64,000 nt of DNA from Bombella pollinis. GTDB lineage: Bacteria; Pseudomonadota; Alphaproteobacteria; Acetobacterales; Acetobacteraceae. Location: positions 349,707 to 413,706 of the forward strand of contig NZ_JANIDX010000001.1 in assembly GCF_026385485.1 (NCBI RefSeq). The letters are read 5' to 3'. The notes under the pieces were generated by a model that saw only the letters and a program-made list of their open reading frames with translations, ran no database searches and was not told the DNA's origin. Positions 16,009-24,154 of the stretch are shown in pieces (positions within the stretch are counted from its first letter, which is position 1; each line of letters begins with the position of its first letter). The position numbers were made by a program, and so were the translations under genes.

Positions 16009-16710
16009 TTAGGCCGTTACATCGACTAAAACCACTTCCGTATCCTCTAGGGCTTTTAGTGTTAGAGCTTCTTGTTGGGCGATGGCGGCCCCAGCGCGGG
16101 ATGTGATGCTTTGCCCATTAAGGAGGAGGCTGCCCTTAGCGGGGACGAGATAGCCCAGTCGGTTTTCCCCTAATTGATAGCGGATATCTTGCCCTTTTTG
16201 TAAATTGAAGCCAACCACACGGGCATCTGCATGGATAGGCAAAGCCCCCTCGTCCTCAGCATAGCCGGAGGCGAGGATGCTCATCTGGCTTGTTTGGTCA
16301 TTTTTGGGAAAATGACGCGTCCCCCAAGAGGGCGCATGGCCTTTTGATGTGGGAATGATCCATATTTGGAATATCTTGGTAGGGATGGCCTCAAGATTAT
16401 ATTCGCTGTGGAATATCCCCGTCCCAGCAGACATCACTTGTACATCACCAGCTTCCGTCCGCCCGCTATTGCCGAGGCTATCTTTATGGGTAATAGCCCC
16501 TTCACGCACATAGGTGATGATTTCCATATCCCGATGAGGGTGGGTGTCAAACCCTGTACCGGGGGCGATGATATCATCATTCCATACGCGGAGATGGCCC
16601 CAATTCATACGCTTAGGGTCCATATAATGAGCAAAGGAAAAATGATGATGAGCGTCCAGCCACCCATGATGCGCATGGCCCAATGTTGCAAAGGGACGGA
16701 TGTCTATCAT
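16009..16710 (-). CDS. Pirin family protein (YhaK/YhhW-like cupin)
   Basis: A 233-aa bicupin. The metal-binding cupin motif is clear in the N-terminal half: GFDTHPHRDMEIITYV with HPH and the later HSEYN. The first residues RPFATLGHAHHGWLDAHHHFSFAHY and WGHLRVWNDD are typical of bacterial pirins, some of which are quercetin 2,3-dioxygenases. The physiological substrate is unknown. It is divergent from a LysR regulator whose other downstream neighbour is wrbA; pirin plus WrbA under one LysR regulator is a recurrent quinone/flavonoid-stress arrangement in proteobacteria. Confidence 0.9.
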   Translation of the reverse strand: MIDIRPFATLGHAHHGWLDAHHHFSFAHYMDPKRMNWGHLRVWNDDIIAPGTGFDTHPHRDMEIITYVREGAITHKDSLGNSGRTEAGDVQVMSAGTGIFHSEYNLEAIPTKIFQIWIIPTSKGHAPSWGTRHFPKNDQTSQMSILASGYAEDEGALPIHADARVVGFNLQKGQDIRYQLGENRLGYLVPAKGSLLLNGQSITSRAGAAIAQQEALTLKALEDTEVVLVDVTA

Positions 16711-16832
16711 GATAGAAGAACTCCTTCATAAGGTGATAGGAGGAGTCTAAAATCTAAGAGATAGATAGTGTATAGAAAGAAAAGAAAGCTATTTGTTCTA
16801 AAACTATCATCGTCTTAATTTTGCACCATTTT

Positions 16833-16849
16833 GTTAATATAAAATTAAC
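16833..16849. promoter_or_regulatory. Inverted repeat in the pirin/LysR intergenic region
   Basis: GTTAAT-ATAAA-ATTAAC is a perfect 6-5-6 palindrome 28 bases before the LysR start, in the divergent control region. It fits a LysR-type T-N11-A operator, so it may serve autoregulation and pirin activation. Confidence 0.45.
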
Positions 16850-16876
16850 TTCCTTATCGGGAGGCTATGAGACGCC

Positions 16877-17812
16877 ATGAAATTACCAGACTTTGAAGCA
16901 TGGGCTATTTTTGCCAAAGTGGCTGAATATGGCTCTTTCTCGCAGGCAGCGAAGGAACTGCAACTCTCCCCGCCGACTGTCTCTAAAGCGGTGAGTCGTT
17001 TAGAGCAGTCTTTAGGTGTGTCGTTATTCAGCCGTAATTCTCGGCATATGTCCATCACACAAGCTGGGCATATGGTGTTGGAGCGGGCAAATCGTATCTT
17101 TTTAGAAGCGGAGCTAGCAGAGGCTGAGGCGCGTGGGGGGAAGGTTCAGCCTTCTGGTCTTATTAAAATAGCAGCCCCTACGATTTTCGGTATTCGGCAT
17201 ATCTCGCCTATTCTCCCTTCATTTTTGGAAAATTATCCAGAGATTGACCTTATGGTTAATTTTAGTGATTCTTTTGTGGATCTGATTGCCGAAGGTTATG
17301 ACCTTGTAATTCGTATTACGCGGCTAGCTGATTCCGCACTAACTGCGCGGAAGTTGTGTACCGTGCGGCGGTTGCTTGTTGCAGCCCCTTCCTATGCGGC
17401 CTCTTTAGGGGGGATAACACACCCACGGGATTTAGAAGGCCAAAAGAGCTTTATTTATAGCAATGGTGTGGCACCGGGGATGATTCGCCTTATGGGGGAG
17501 GGGGTGCATAAAGGGGAGGTTTATATGCTTTCCCAAAAGGCGCGCCTTCAATCAGATAATGTAGAGGGCTTTCTTCCGGCTTTAGAAGCGGGGTTAGGCT
17601 TTAGTCTTTTGCCAGAGTTTTTAGTAAGTGACGCGCTGGAGGCAGGGCGATTGGTGGGGCTTCTCCCCGGTTGGCATGTGGAGGATGTAGGGTTGTATCT
17701 TGTCACAACGGGGCGGGCTTTGCGCCCACAACGCGTTACGTTGTTGATGGAGCATCTCATACGCCATTTTGAAGCTCCTTCATGGCGGAAGGGTAAGGCT
17801 ATAGAAACGTGA
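16877..17812 (+). CDS. LysR-family transcriptional regulator
   Basis: A 311-aa regulator with an N-terminal winged helix-turn-helix (residues 5-65: YGSFSQAAKELQLSPPTVSKAVSRLEQSLGVSLFSR) and a periplasmic-binding-like effector domain from about residue 90 (GLIKIAAPTIFGIRHISPIL). It belongs with the group that includes DNA-binding regulators of quinone/aromatic stress genes, but the effector is not known. It starts divergently from pirin and is followed by wrbA after about 107 bases. Both intergenic regions hold perfect inverted repeats, suggesting it controls both neighbours. Confidence 0.9.
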   Translation: MKLPDFEAWAIFAKVAEYGSFSQAAKELQLSPPTVSKAVSRLEQSLGVSLFSRNSRHMSITQAGHMVLERANRIFLEAELAEAEARGGKVQPSGLIKIAAPTIFGIRHISPILPSFLENYPEIDLMVNFSDSFVDLIAEGYDLVIRITRLADSALTARKLCTVRRLLVAAPSYAASLGGITHPRDLEGQKSFIYSNGVAPGMIRLMGEGVHKGEVYMLSQKARLQSDNVEGFLPALEAGLGFSLLPEFLVSDALEAGRLVGLLPGWHVEDVGLYLVTTGRALRPQRVTLLMEHLIRHFEAPSWRKGKAIET

Positions 17813-17875
17813 AAAGCTCCCTTTCTATTTTTGTTCTATGCGCCTCATGATCTGACCATTAGCGTATGGGGTGAA

Positions 17876-17900
17876 GTGACCTTTTGATAGAGAAGGTCAC
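17876..17900. promoter_or_regulatory. Perfect inverted repeat upstream of wrbA
   Basis: GTGACCTT-N9-AAGGTCAC is an 8-bp perfect palindrome ending 19 bases before the wrbA start. It may be an operator for the adjacent LysR protein or an RNA hairpin in the wrbA leader. Its sequence differs from the palindrome at 16833. Confidence 0.45.
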
Positions 17901-17919
17901 GCGGAAAAGGTGGCGTAAT

Positions 17920-18516
17920 ATGTCGAAGATTCTTGTTCTTTATTATTCCTCTTATGGTCATGTAGAGACAATGGCCTATAATATTGCAGAGGGTGTGCGC
18001 AAAGCTGGGCTAGAGGTAGATGTAAAACGTGTGCCGGAATTAGTGCCCGAAGAGGCGGCGAAGGCGCATCATTTTAAAGTGGATCAAAAAGCCCCAATCG
18101 CCTCGCCTGATGATTTGGTTCATTATGATGGTATTATTGTTGGGGCACCTACGCGCTTTGGGCGTTTACCAGCACAGATGGCCAATTTCTGGGACCAAAC
18201 GGGTGGTCTTTGGGCAAAAGGGGCATTGATTGGTAAGGTCGGTGCTGTTTTTACCTCCACAGCGACCCAGCATGGTGGGCAGGAGACAACGCTTTATTCT
18301 TTGATGTCTAACTTGTTGCATCATGGCTTAGTGATTAGTGGGCTACCTTATAGCTTCCAAGGACAGATGCGTAATGATGAGATTACCGGTGGTGCACCTT
18401 ATGGGGCGACGACAATTGCCTCAGGTGATGGCTCTCGTCAGCCAAGTGAGACAGAGCTAGAGGGTGCGCGCTTCCTCGGGCAGCATGTGGCAGGGCTGGT
18501 AAAGAAGCTTGCCTAA
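17920..18516 (+). CDS. wrbA: NAD(P)H:quinone oxidoreductase, WrbA type
   Basis: FMN-dependent two-electron quinone reductase that avoids semiquinone radicals. The 198-aa flavodoxin-like protein starts SKILVLYYSSYGHVETMA, with the FMN phosphate loop YSSYGHVE. It continues with the WrbA landmarks APTRFGRLPAQMANFWDQTG and the STATQHGGQETTL loop that caps FMN. The open frame begins earlier at 17884, but the ATG at 17920 has AAGGTGG upstream and gives the standard length. It follows a LysR gene and shares its stress-response theme with pirin. Confidence 0.95.
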   Translation: MSKILVLYYSSYGHVETMAYNIAEGVRKAGLEVDVKRVPELVPEEAAKAHHFKVDQKAPIASPDDLVHYDGIIVGAPTRFGRLPAQMANFWDQTGGLWAKGALIGKVGAVFTSTATQHGGQETTLYSLMSNLLHHGLVISGLPYSFQGQMRNDEITGGAPYGATTIASGDGSRQPSETELEGARFLGQHVAGLVKKLA

Positions 18517-18543
18517 TTTTGCTGGCATGTGACCTTATGAGGG

Positions 18544-18574
18544 AAGGGAGGCTGGGGCCTAGCCTCCCTTTTTA
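18544..18574 (+). terminator. Terminator after wrbA
   Basis: AAGGGAGGCT and AGCCTCCCTT form a perfect GC-rich stem around GGGGCCT, followed by TTTT. Confidence 0.85.
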
Positions 18575-18582
18575 TGTCTCTA

Positions 18583-18598
18583 TGTTTCATGTGAAACA
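18583..18598. other. parS: Candidate parS (ParB-binding centromere site)
   Basis: TGTTTCATGTGAAACA matches the near-universal parS palindrome TGTTTCACGTGAAACA at 15 of 16 positions; only one central base differs. It sits in a 26-base gap between the wrbA terminator and the mutY stop codon. The window starts with mnmG, normally next to parAB in alphaproteobacteria, so a parS about 18.5 kb away is expected. ParB loading here would support chromosome segregation. Confidence 0.7.
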
Positions 18599-18600
18599 AT

Positions 18601-19686
18601 TTAGCGCATAACAGGTTTATGCTGTGTCCCGATGAGGAGGCACTTCTTCATCACGCTAGAGAGAATGGCCTCTTTAAAGGGGAGAAAACGACCATAAGAG
18701 GCAGGGATAGGGTAGTTGCTCTTAGCCGGTAAGGTGCAGCCATAAATATGGACCATTAAGGTGAAATGGCTGAAAATATGCTTCACCTCCCCGCAATGCT
18801 CCCATTGGGTGGGGAAGGGCGCATCATGCGTAAAAGCTGTTTTTTTAAGCTGTGTAAGGGAGGGGGTTATTTTGTCATCCGCCCATGGCGTGCCGGGGAG
18901 TTCATCTGTGCCACCTAATAAGCCTGATGGAGGACGGGGGCGGAGTAAGACGCGGCCTTGGGCATCAATGATGCGAAAAAGAATGGCATGGCGCGTGGGG
19001 CGTGGTTTTTTCTTCTCCCGTGCAGGGAGCAGGGGGGCTAGATTGCGTATTCGGGCGAGGCACTCTTCATGCCATGGGCAGGTTAAGCAGGAGGGCGAAC
19101 GGGGAGAGCATAGGCTAGCCCCGAGGTCGAACAAAGCTTGTGCAAAATCGGAAGGGCGCGCTTGTGCGGCGGGGTCATCATTTAGATGGCTGGCAAGCTG
19201 AGCTAAAAGCGGGCGCGAGGCGGGTAAAGGTTCCTCCACAGCATTGAGCCGTGCTGTGATGCGCTCCACATTGCCATCAACAGGCACGGTGGGAATATTA
19301 AAAGCAATGGCCGCAATCGCACGGGAGGTATAAGCCCCAATGCCGGGGAGTTTTTGTAGGGCTTCAATTGTAGAGGGAAATCCTCCTATCTCGTGAACTG
19401 CTTTGGCACATGCATGTAAGTTACGGGCCCGTGCATAATAACCAAGCCCTGCCCAAAGTTGGAGGACTGTCTCTAAGGGGGCAGCGGCGAGAGCATCAAT
19501 TGTGGGGAAATGCTCTAAAAAACGCTCATAATAAGGGATGACTGTTTGCGCGACAGTCTGCTGGAGCATGATTTCACTGAGCCAGACATGGTAAGGCTCT
19601 GCTTGCTGGCCGGGGGCTGCACGCCATGGGAGGTTACGGCGGTGGCGGTCATACCATTGGAGAAGTTGGGCGGAATTAGGTGTCAC
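18601..19686 (-). CDS. mutY: A/G-specific adenine DNA glycosylase
   Basis: Removes adenine mispaired with 8-oxoguanine in base excision repair. The 361-aa protein has the HhH-GPD fold with SEIMLQQTVAQTVIPYYERF, the helix-hairpin-helix LPGIGAYTSRAIAAIAF and the catalytic Asp in VPVDGNVERI. A four-cysteine Fe-S motif, C-x6-C-x2-C-x5-C, follows (CSPRSPSCLTCPWHEEC). A C-terminal NUDIX-like domain recognises 8-oxoG. GTG start at 19686. It is divergent from dciA, as in many alphaproteobacteria. Confidence 0.95.
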   Translation of the reverse strand: MTPNSAQLLQWYDRHRRNLPWRAAPGQQAEPYHVWLSEIMLQQTVAQTVIPYYERFLEHFPTIDALAAAPLETVLQLWAGLGYYARARNLHACAKAVHEIGGFPSTIEALQKLPGIGAYTSRAIAAIAFNIPTVPVDGNVERITARLNAVEEPLPASRPLLAQLASHLNDDPAAQARPSDFAQALFDLGASLCSPRSPSCLTCPWHEECLARIRNLAPLLPAREKKKPRPTRHAILFRIIDAQGRVLLRPRPPSGLLGGTDELPGTPWADDKITPSLTQLKKTAFTHDAPFPTQWEHCGEVKHIFSHFTLMVHIYGCTLPAKSNYPIPASYGRFLPFKEAILSSVMKKCLLIGTQHKPVMR

Positions 19687-19720
19687 GATGGGCTTAGTAC
19701 GCTATGATGAGGGGGGAATA

Positions 19721-20251
19721 ATGGGGCAGTATATGACGGAAGATTCATCGGAAAAAAAGACAAAGAAAGCGGATAAGACAGAGTATCGCCGGGTTGGGGG
19801 GCGGATGATAGGTGCGCTTTTACCACGATTAACCCAGCCAATCTTCCGTAAAAAATCGCCCCTTTATGTGCGTCTGCTTATGGAGTGGGAGACGCTTGTA
19901 GGGACAGCCTTGGCAGAGGTGAGCGAGCCATGCCGTTTGCGGCCGGGTGTGTTGACGATACGATGTTGTGGCCCCGCAGCGGTGGAGATGCAATATGCAG
20001 CCCCGCGTATTTTGGCCAATATTAATACAGCTTGTGGTTTATCGGGGGCAGATGCTCTAACGCAGATTAAATTATTGCAGGATCGCCCGGTCCAACCAAA
20101 GAGAAAATCCCCCCCTCGCCCTAAGCAATGCAATGGGGCGTCCATCGCAGTGGAGGGTATAGATGATGAATCACTTAAAGAAGTGTTGGAGCGTCTAGGC
20201 AGCCATGTTTTGGCAAAAAAACAAGGCGGGAAACGCGAGAGGCGTTTTTAG
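19721..20251 (+). CDS. dciA: DciA/DUF721-like DNA replication initiation protein
   Basis: A 176-aa DUF721 protein. DciA is the ancestral loader of the replicative helicase DnaB in bacteria lacking DnaC/DnaI. The DciA core is at about residues 20-115: GALLPRLTQPIFRKKSPLY, then LMEWETLVGTALAEVSEPCR and the hydrophobic strand GVLTIRCCGPAAVEMQY. The N- and C-terminal tails are basic (KKTKKADK, KRKSPPRPK), as expected for DNA contact. The ATG at 19721 is preceded by a G-run Shine-Dalgarno; the frame is open to 19688. The mutY-DUF721 pairing is typical of alphaproteobacteria. Confidence 0.8.
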   Translation: MGQYMTEDSSEKKTKKADKTEYRRVGGRMIGALLPRLTQPIFRKKSPLYVRLLMEWETLVGTALAEVSEPCRLRPGVLTIRCCGPAAVEMQYAAPRILANINTACGLSGADALTQIKLLQDRPVQPKRKSPPRPKQCNGASIAVEGIDDESLKEVLERLGSHVLAKKQGGKRERRF

Positions 20252-20341
20252 GTTTGCCTAAAATATAAGATGCATAAGGAGAGGCCCTAGACCCCGGCTC
20301 TCCGTTATGGAGATGCCGAAGGCATAGGGGTGAGGGGAAGG

Positions 20342-21238
20342 TTACTCCCCGCCGACAATGTCGGAGGCTTTATAGCCTTGGGCAAAGAGATGCGTCCGCA
20401 TCCCTGTGAAGTTGACTTGTTGCTCCACCACTTGGCGGACATTTGGCTTTGCATGATAGGCAATGCCAAGCCCCGCGGCTTGGAGCATGGGGATGTCATT
20501 AGCCCCATCACCAGTTGTGATGCTGGCAGAGAGCTGAACACCACGCTCGGCACAAATTTGCTCAAGATGTTTCTTCTTAGCATCTGGGCCGAGAATATCG
20601 CCAATGAGCTGACCTGTGATGATTCCGTCTTTAATCTCAAGGAGATTGCCGTAATGCTCATCAAAGCCGAGCTTTTTAGCCGCACGCTCGGTGAACCAAT
20701 CAAACCCACCGGAGATGAGAGCCGTGCGTGCGCCATTGGCCTTCATGGTCTGGACAAGCTCTTTAATCCCATCGGTGAAGGGGAGCTTCTCTAGCACGTC
20801 CTTTAGCAAGGATTCAGGATGGCCTTTTAGCCCGATGGTCCGTTTGCGGAGGGATTCATCAAACTCCATCTCGCCATTCATCGCGCGTTTGGTAATCTCG
20901 GCGACATAGTCACCTGTGCCGGTGGCCTTGGCAAGGTCATCCAGCGTTTCGCCATCAAAGATGGTGCTATCCATATCGGAGACGAGGACAGCCTTACGGC
21001 GGCCCCGCGTCTTGGTGAGGATAGCATCGACCTTATAAGGGGCAAGGGCGGCACGGATTGTTGCAGGCGTGGCATCACCGGGGCCGGGAGGCGGGCAAAA
21101 AATATCAACGGCTTCACCCTCGGACAGCACGACCGGCGGTTCACCTTTGACAAGATTGCGGGCAATGTCGATCGCCTCTTTGGGAAGGGTCCCATTGCGG
21201 CGATTGGCAACAAGAGTCAGAACACAAGGTAGGGACAT
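20342..21238 (-). CDS. serB: Phosphoserine phosphatase
   Basis: Last step of serine synthesis: phosphoserine to serine. The 298-aa protein has a reduced ACT-like N-terminal region (1-80) and a HAD domain. The nucleophile motif is VSDMDSTIFDGE (DxDST), motif II is ALISGGFDWF, and motif IV is TTGDGANDIPML. Length matches alphaproteobacterial SerB. The end of the gene and the following 90 bases contain short hairpins but no strong terminator. It is divergent from miaA, with 44 bases between the starts. Confidence 0.95.
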   Translation of the reverse strand: MSLPCVLTLVANRRNGTLPKEAIDIARNLVKGEPPVVLSEGEAVDIFCPPPGPGDATPATIRAALAPYKVDAILTKTRGRRKAVLVSDMDSTIFDGETLDDLAKATGTGDYVAEITKRAMNGEMEFDESLRKRTIGLKGHPESLLKDVLEKLPFTDGIKELVQTMKANGARTALISGGFDWFTERAAKKLGFDEHYGNLLEIKDGIITGQLIGDILGPDAKKKHLEQICAERGVQLSASITTGDGANDIPMLQAAGLGIAYHAKPNVRQVVEQQVNFTGMRTHLFAQGYKASDIVGGE

Positions 21239-21282
21239 GACATCTCTCGCTAAAACATCAGAAGATATGGCAGAATAAGTGT

Positions 21283-22266
21283 ATGAGCTCTTCTGAAAAC
21301 GCCCTTATTGTGGCCGGACCAACCTGTTCGGGCAAGTCAGCTTTGGCCTTTCATTTGGCAGACCTGTATTGTGGTACGGTCATTAATGCGGATTCTATGC
21401 AGGTTTACCGGGAGTTACGCATCCTCACCGCCCGCCCAAGTGAGGCGGAGGAGGAGGCGATTCCGCATCGTTTATATGGGGTTTTGCCTGCGGCTACAGC
21501 AGGTAGTGTTGCATGGTGGCGTAAGCAGGCCCTCGCTATAATGGCAGAATGCCGCGCCGCAGGGCGGTTGCCTATCCTCTGCGGGGGGACGGGTATGTAT
21601 CTACGCGCCTTGACCGATGGCCTTGTGGAAGTCCCCGACCCCGGGGCAGAGGCACGCCAACAAGCCCGCGCCCTGCTTATGGAGATTGGGCCTGAAGCGT
21701 TACACGAAAAATTGATGAAGGCAGACCCTCAAACAGCCTCTCATCTTCACCCACAAGATTCTCAACGTGTGAGTCGGGCTTGGGAAGTGCTGATGGGAAC
21801 AGGCCGGGGTTTAGCCTCATGGAGGGCGGCGGAGGGCCTACCGGCAGCACCTTACCGGTTTATATCCCTCATGCTGGACCCTCTGCGTGATGAGTTACGT
21901 TCTGCCATTGCTCAACGCTTTGATGCCATGCTGGAGGCTGGGGCGATGGAGGAAGTCGCCGCGCTACGACGGCAGAACCTCCCTGAGGGCCTCCCTGCTA
22001 TGCGGGCGCATGGTGTGCCAGAGTTAGGACAAGTGCTAGAGGGGCAATGGAGCCTTGATGAAGCTCGCCTACAAGCGACCCGCGCCATTGGCCGTTATAC
22101 GCGCCGCCAAGCGACATGGTTCCGCCATCATGCTCTTAGCAAAGATGGAGATGGCGAAATAATATTTCACAGAACGAGCGGAAAAGAGTTCTTTTCGAGT
22201 AAAAAAATGCGCGAAATTGAATATTTTATATCATCTAGAATTGACGGAGCCGGTTTAGAGCGATAG
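21283..22266 (+). CDS. miaA: tRNA dimethylallyltransferase
   Basis: Transfers the dimethylallyl group to A37 of tRNAs that read UNN codons. The 327-aa protein starts with the P-loop VAGPTCSGKSALAF, followed by INADSMQVYRELRILTARP and the substrate segment PILCGGTGMYLRALTDG. The C-terminal RYTRRQATWFRH is the conserved tRNA-contact motif. About 40 residues after this motif (FHRTSGKEFFSSKKMREIEYF) are AT-rich and lysine-rich, a tail longer than usual. It is divergent from serB, and ilvB follows after 39 bases. Confidence 0.95.
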   Translation: MSSSENALIVAGPTCSGKSALAFHLADLYCGTVINADSMQVYRELRILTARPSEAEEEAIPHRLYGVLPAATAGSVAWWRKQALAIMAECRAAGRLPILCGGTGMYLRALTDGLVEVPDPGAEARQQARALLMEIGPEALHEKLMKADPQTASHLHPQDSQRVSRAWEVLMGTGRGLASWRAAEGLPAAPYRFISLMLDPLRDELRSAIAQRFDAMLEAGAMEEVAALRRQNLPEGLPAMRAHGVPELGQVLEGQWSLDEARLQATRAIGRYTRRQATWFRHHALSKDGDGEIIFHRTSGKEFFSSKKMREIEYFISSRIDGAGLER

Positions 22267-22305
22267 AGCAGAAGCGTTGCGTTAACCGGCGAGAGGATAT
22301 ACGCC

Positions 22306-24084
22306 ATGCCTGCCAGCGAGACAGCTCCGATGATGGCAACAGGTGCTGAGGTCATTTTACGCGTTCTTGAGGAAGAAGGCGTGGATGTCATTTTTGGCTA
22401 TCCCGGTGGTGCGGTCCTCCCTATTTATGATGCGCTTTTTAAGCAAAAGGCGATCCGTCATATTCTCGTCCGGCATGAGCAAGCGGCAACCCATGCGGCG
22501 GAAGCTTATGCACGCTCCACAGGTAAAGTGGGTGTGGTGTTGGTGACATCCGGCCCCGGTGCAACCAATGCCGTAACAGGTCTGATGGATGCGAAGATGG
22601 ATTCCATCCCGCTTGTTTGTTTGGCTGGGCAGGTGCCTGTTCCCTTAATCGGGAAGGATGCCTTCCAAGAGGCGGATATGGTGAGCATTACGCGCCCCGC
22701 TACGAAGCAGAGCGTCCAAGTGCGTGAGGCTGCGGCTTTAGCCCCTACGATTCGCGAGGCCTTTGCCGTAGCGCGTTCTGGCAGGCCCGGCCCGGTTTTG
22801 GTGGATTTACCTAAGAATATCACAGTCTCGGAAGCCCCCTTGCCGCCGCGCCCGGCACAACCTGCTTGTAAAGAGGCGGGTCCATCTCTGGAGGGGCATG
22901 CGGTAAAGCGTGCGATTGAGGCGATGAAGAACGCCCGTAAGCCGCTGCTTTATGTGGGGGGTGGCGTTATTAATGCCGGGCCGGAAGCCGCAAAATTGCT
23001 ACGTCAGTTAGCGGAGAAAACGGGCTTCCCCGTGACCTCTACTCTGATGGGTTTAGGGGCGTATCCGTCCTCTAGTGAGCCGTTTTTAGGCATGCTGGGG
23101 ATGCATGGGGCGGTTGAAGCGAATATGGCCGCGCATGATTGTGACGTGCTGGTAGCCCTTGGGGCACGGTTTGATGACCGGGTAACGGGCCGTGTGGATG
23201 GGTTCTCCCCTCATTCCTTCAAGATTCAGGCGGATATTGACCCGCGTGAGTTTGGTAAGATTGTAAAGGTTGATGTCGCTTTGCAGGGGGACCTCAAGGC
23301 GACTTTAAAGGCCTTGCTGGCAGAATGGGGGGATACGCAAGCAGCGGATCTTTCCAGCTGGTGGCAGGAGATTGCCCAATGGCGCGCTGTTGAGGGCTTT
23401 GGCTTTGAGCAAGATAAAGCCGATACAGCCATTATTAAGCCGCAATATGCGTTAAGCCGCTTGTATGAAAAGGTGAAGGCTAGCGGGCGGGATTGTTTTG
23501 TTACGACCGAGGTTGGGCAGCATCAAATGTGGGCGGCGCAATATTTCGGTTTTGATGAGCCTAACCATTGGTTGACCTCCGGTGGGCTAGGTACAATGGG
23601 CTATGGCCTGCCAGCAGCAGAAGGCGCGCAGATTGCTCATCCTGATGCTTTAGTGATTGATATTGCCGGTGAGGCCTCTACCCTGATGAATATTCAGGAG
23701 TTAGGAACAATCGCCCAATATCGCCTGCCGGTGAAAATCTTCATCCTCAATAATCATTATATGGGGATGGTACGCCAATGGCAGGAGCTAGTGCATGAAT
23801 CCCGCTATTCTCAGTCTTACAGTGCAGCTTTGCCGGATTTTGTGAAGCTGGCGGAGTCGTTTGGCATCCGTGGGTTGCGGGTTGAGACGCTGGGCGGGTT
23901 GGATGAGGCCATTACCACTATGTTGGCGCATGATGGGCCGGTGTTGGTGGATGTCCATGTAGCGCAAGAGGAATGTTGCTTCCCCATGATTCCCTCTGGG
24001 GCCAGCCATGACCAGATGCTCCTAGGGCCGGGGCGTGTGTTTGGCGGGGCGAAGCTGACAGAAGAAGGCAAACGCCTCGTTTGA
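22306..24084 (+). CDS. ilvB: Acetolactate synthase large subunit
   Basis: TPP-dependent first step of valine/leucine (and isoleucine) synthesis. The 592-aa chain has the N-terminal FGYPGGAVLPIYDAL with the catalytic Glu in VRHEQAATHAAEAY, the central FAD-like domain (GLGAYPSSSEPFLGMLGMHG), and the TPP motif DIAGEASTLMNIQEL...NNHYMGMVRQWQ. GAGAGGA lies 9 bases before the ATG. The regulatory small subunit gene ilvN/ilvH, usually next, is absent; ilvC follows after only 70 bases. The product ends with the usual GRVFGG...EEGK segment, so it is not truncated. Confidence 0.95.
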   Translation: MPASETAPMMATGAEVILRVLEEEGVDVIFGYPGGAVLPIYDALFKQKAIRHILVRHEQAATHAAEAYARSTGKVGVVLVTSGPGATNAVTGLMDAKMDSIPLVCLAGQVPVPLIGKDAFQEADMVSITRPATKQSVQVREAAALAPTIREAFAVARSGRPGPVLVDLPKNITVSEAPLPPRPAQPACKEAGPSLEGHAVKRAIEAMKNARKPLLYVGGGVINAGPEAAKLLRQLAEKTGFPVTSTLMGLGAYPSSSEPFLGMLGMHGAVEANMAAHDCDVLVALGARFDDRVTGRVDGFSPHSFKIQADIDPREFGKIVKVDVALQGDLKATLKALLAEWGDTQAADLSSWWQEIAQWRAVEGFGFEQDKADTAIIKPQYALSRLYEKVKASGRDCFVTTEVGQHQMWAAQYFGFDEPNHWLTSGGLGTMGYGLPAAEGAQIAHPDALVIDIAGEASTLMNIQELGTIAQYRLPVKIFILNNHYMGMVRQWQELVHESRYSQSYSAALPDFVKLAESFGIRGLRVETLGGLDEAITTMLAHDGPVLVDVHVAQEECCFPMIPSGASHDQMLLGPGRVFGGAKLTEEGKRLV

Positions 24085-24154
24085 GAGATGGGTTTTACGG
24101 GCTGCCTAAGCGGCGGGTCGCTATTGTGTGTTTTGGAAAGGAAGGATGAGTACA

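Noticed and set aside
24085..24154. Remnant of ilvN between ilvB and ilvC (frame reading LPKRRVAIVCFGKEG)
   Set aside because: Too short and not similar to the IlvN start; likely chance.
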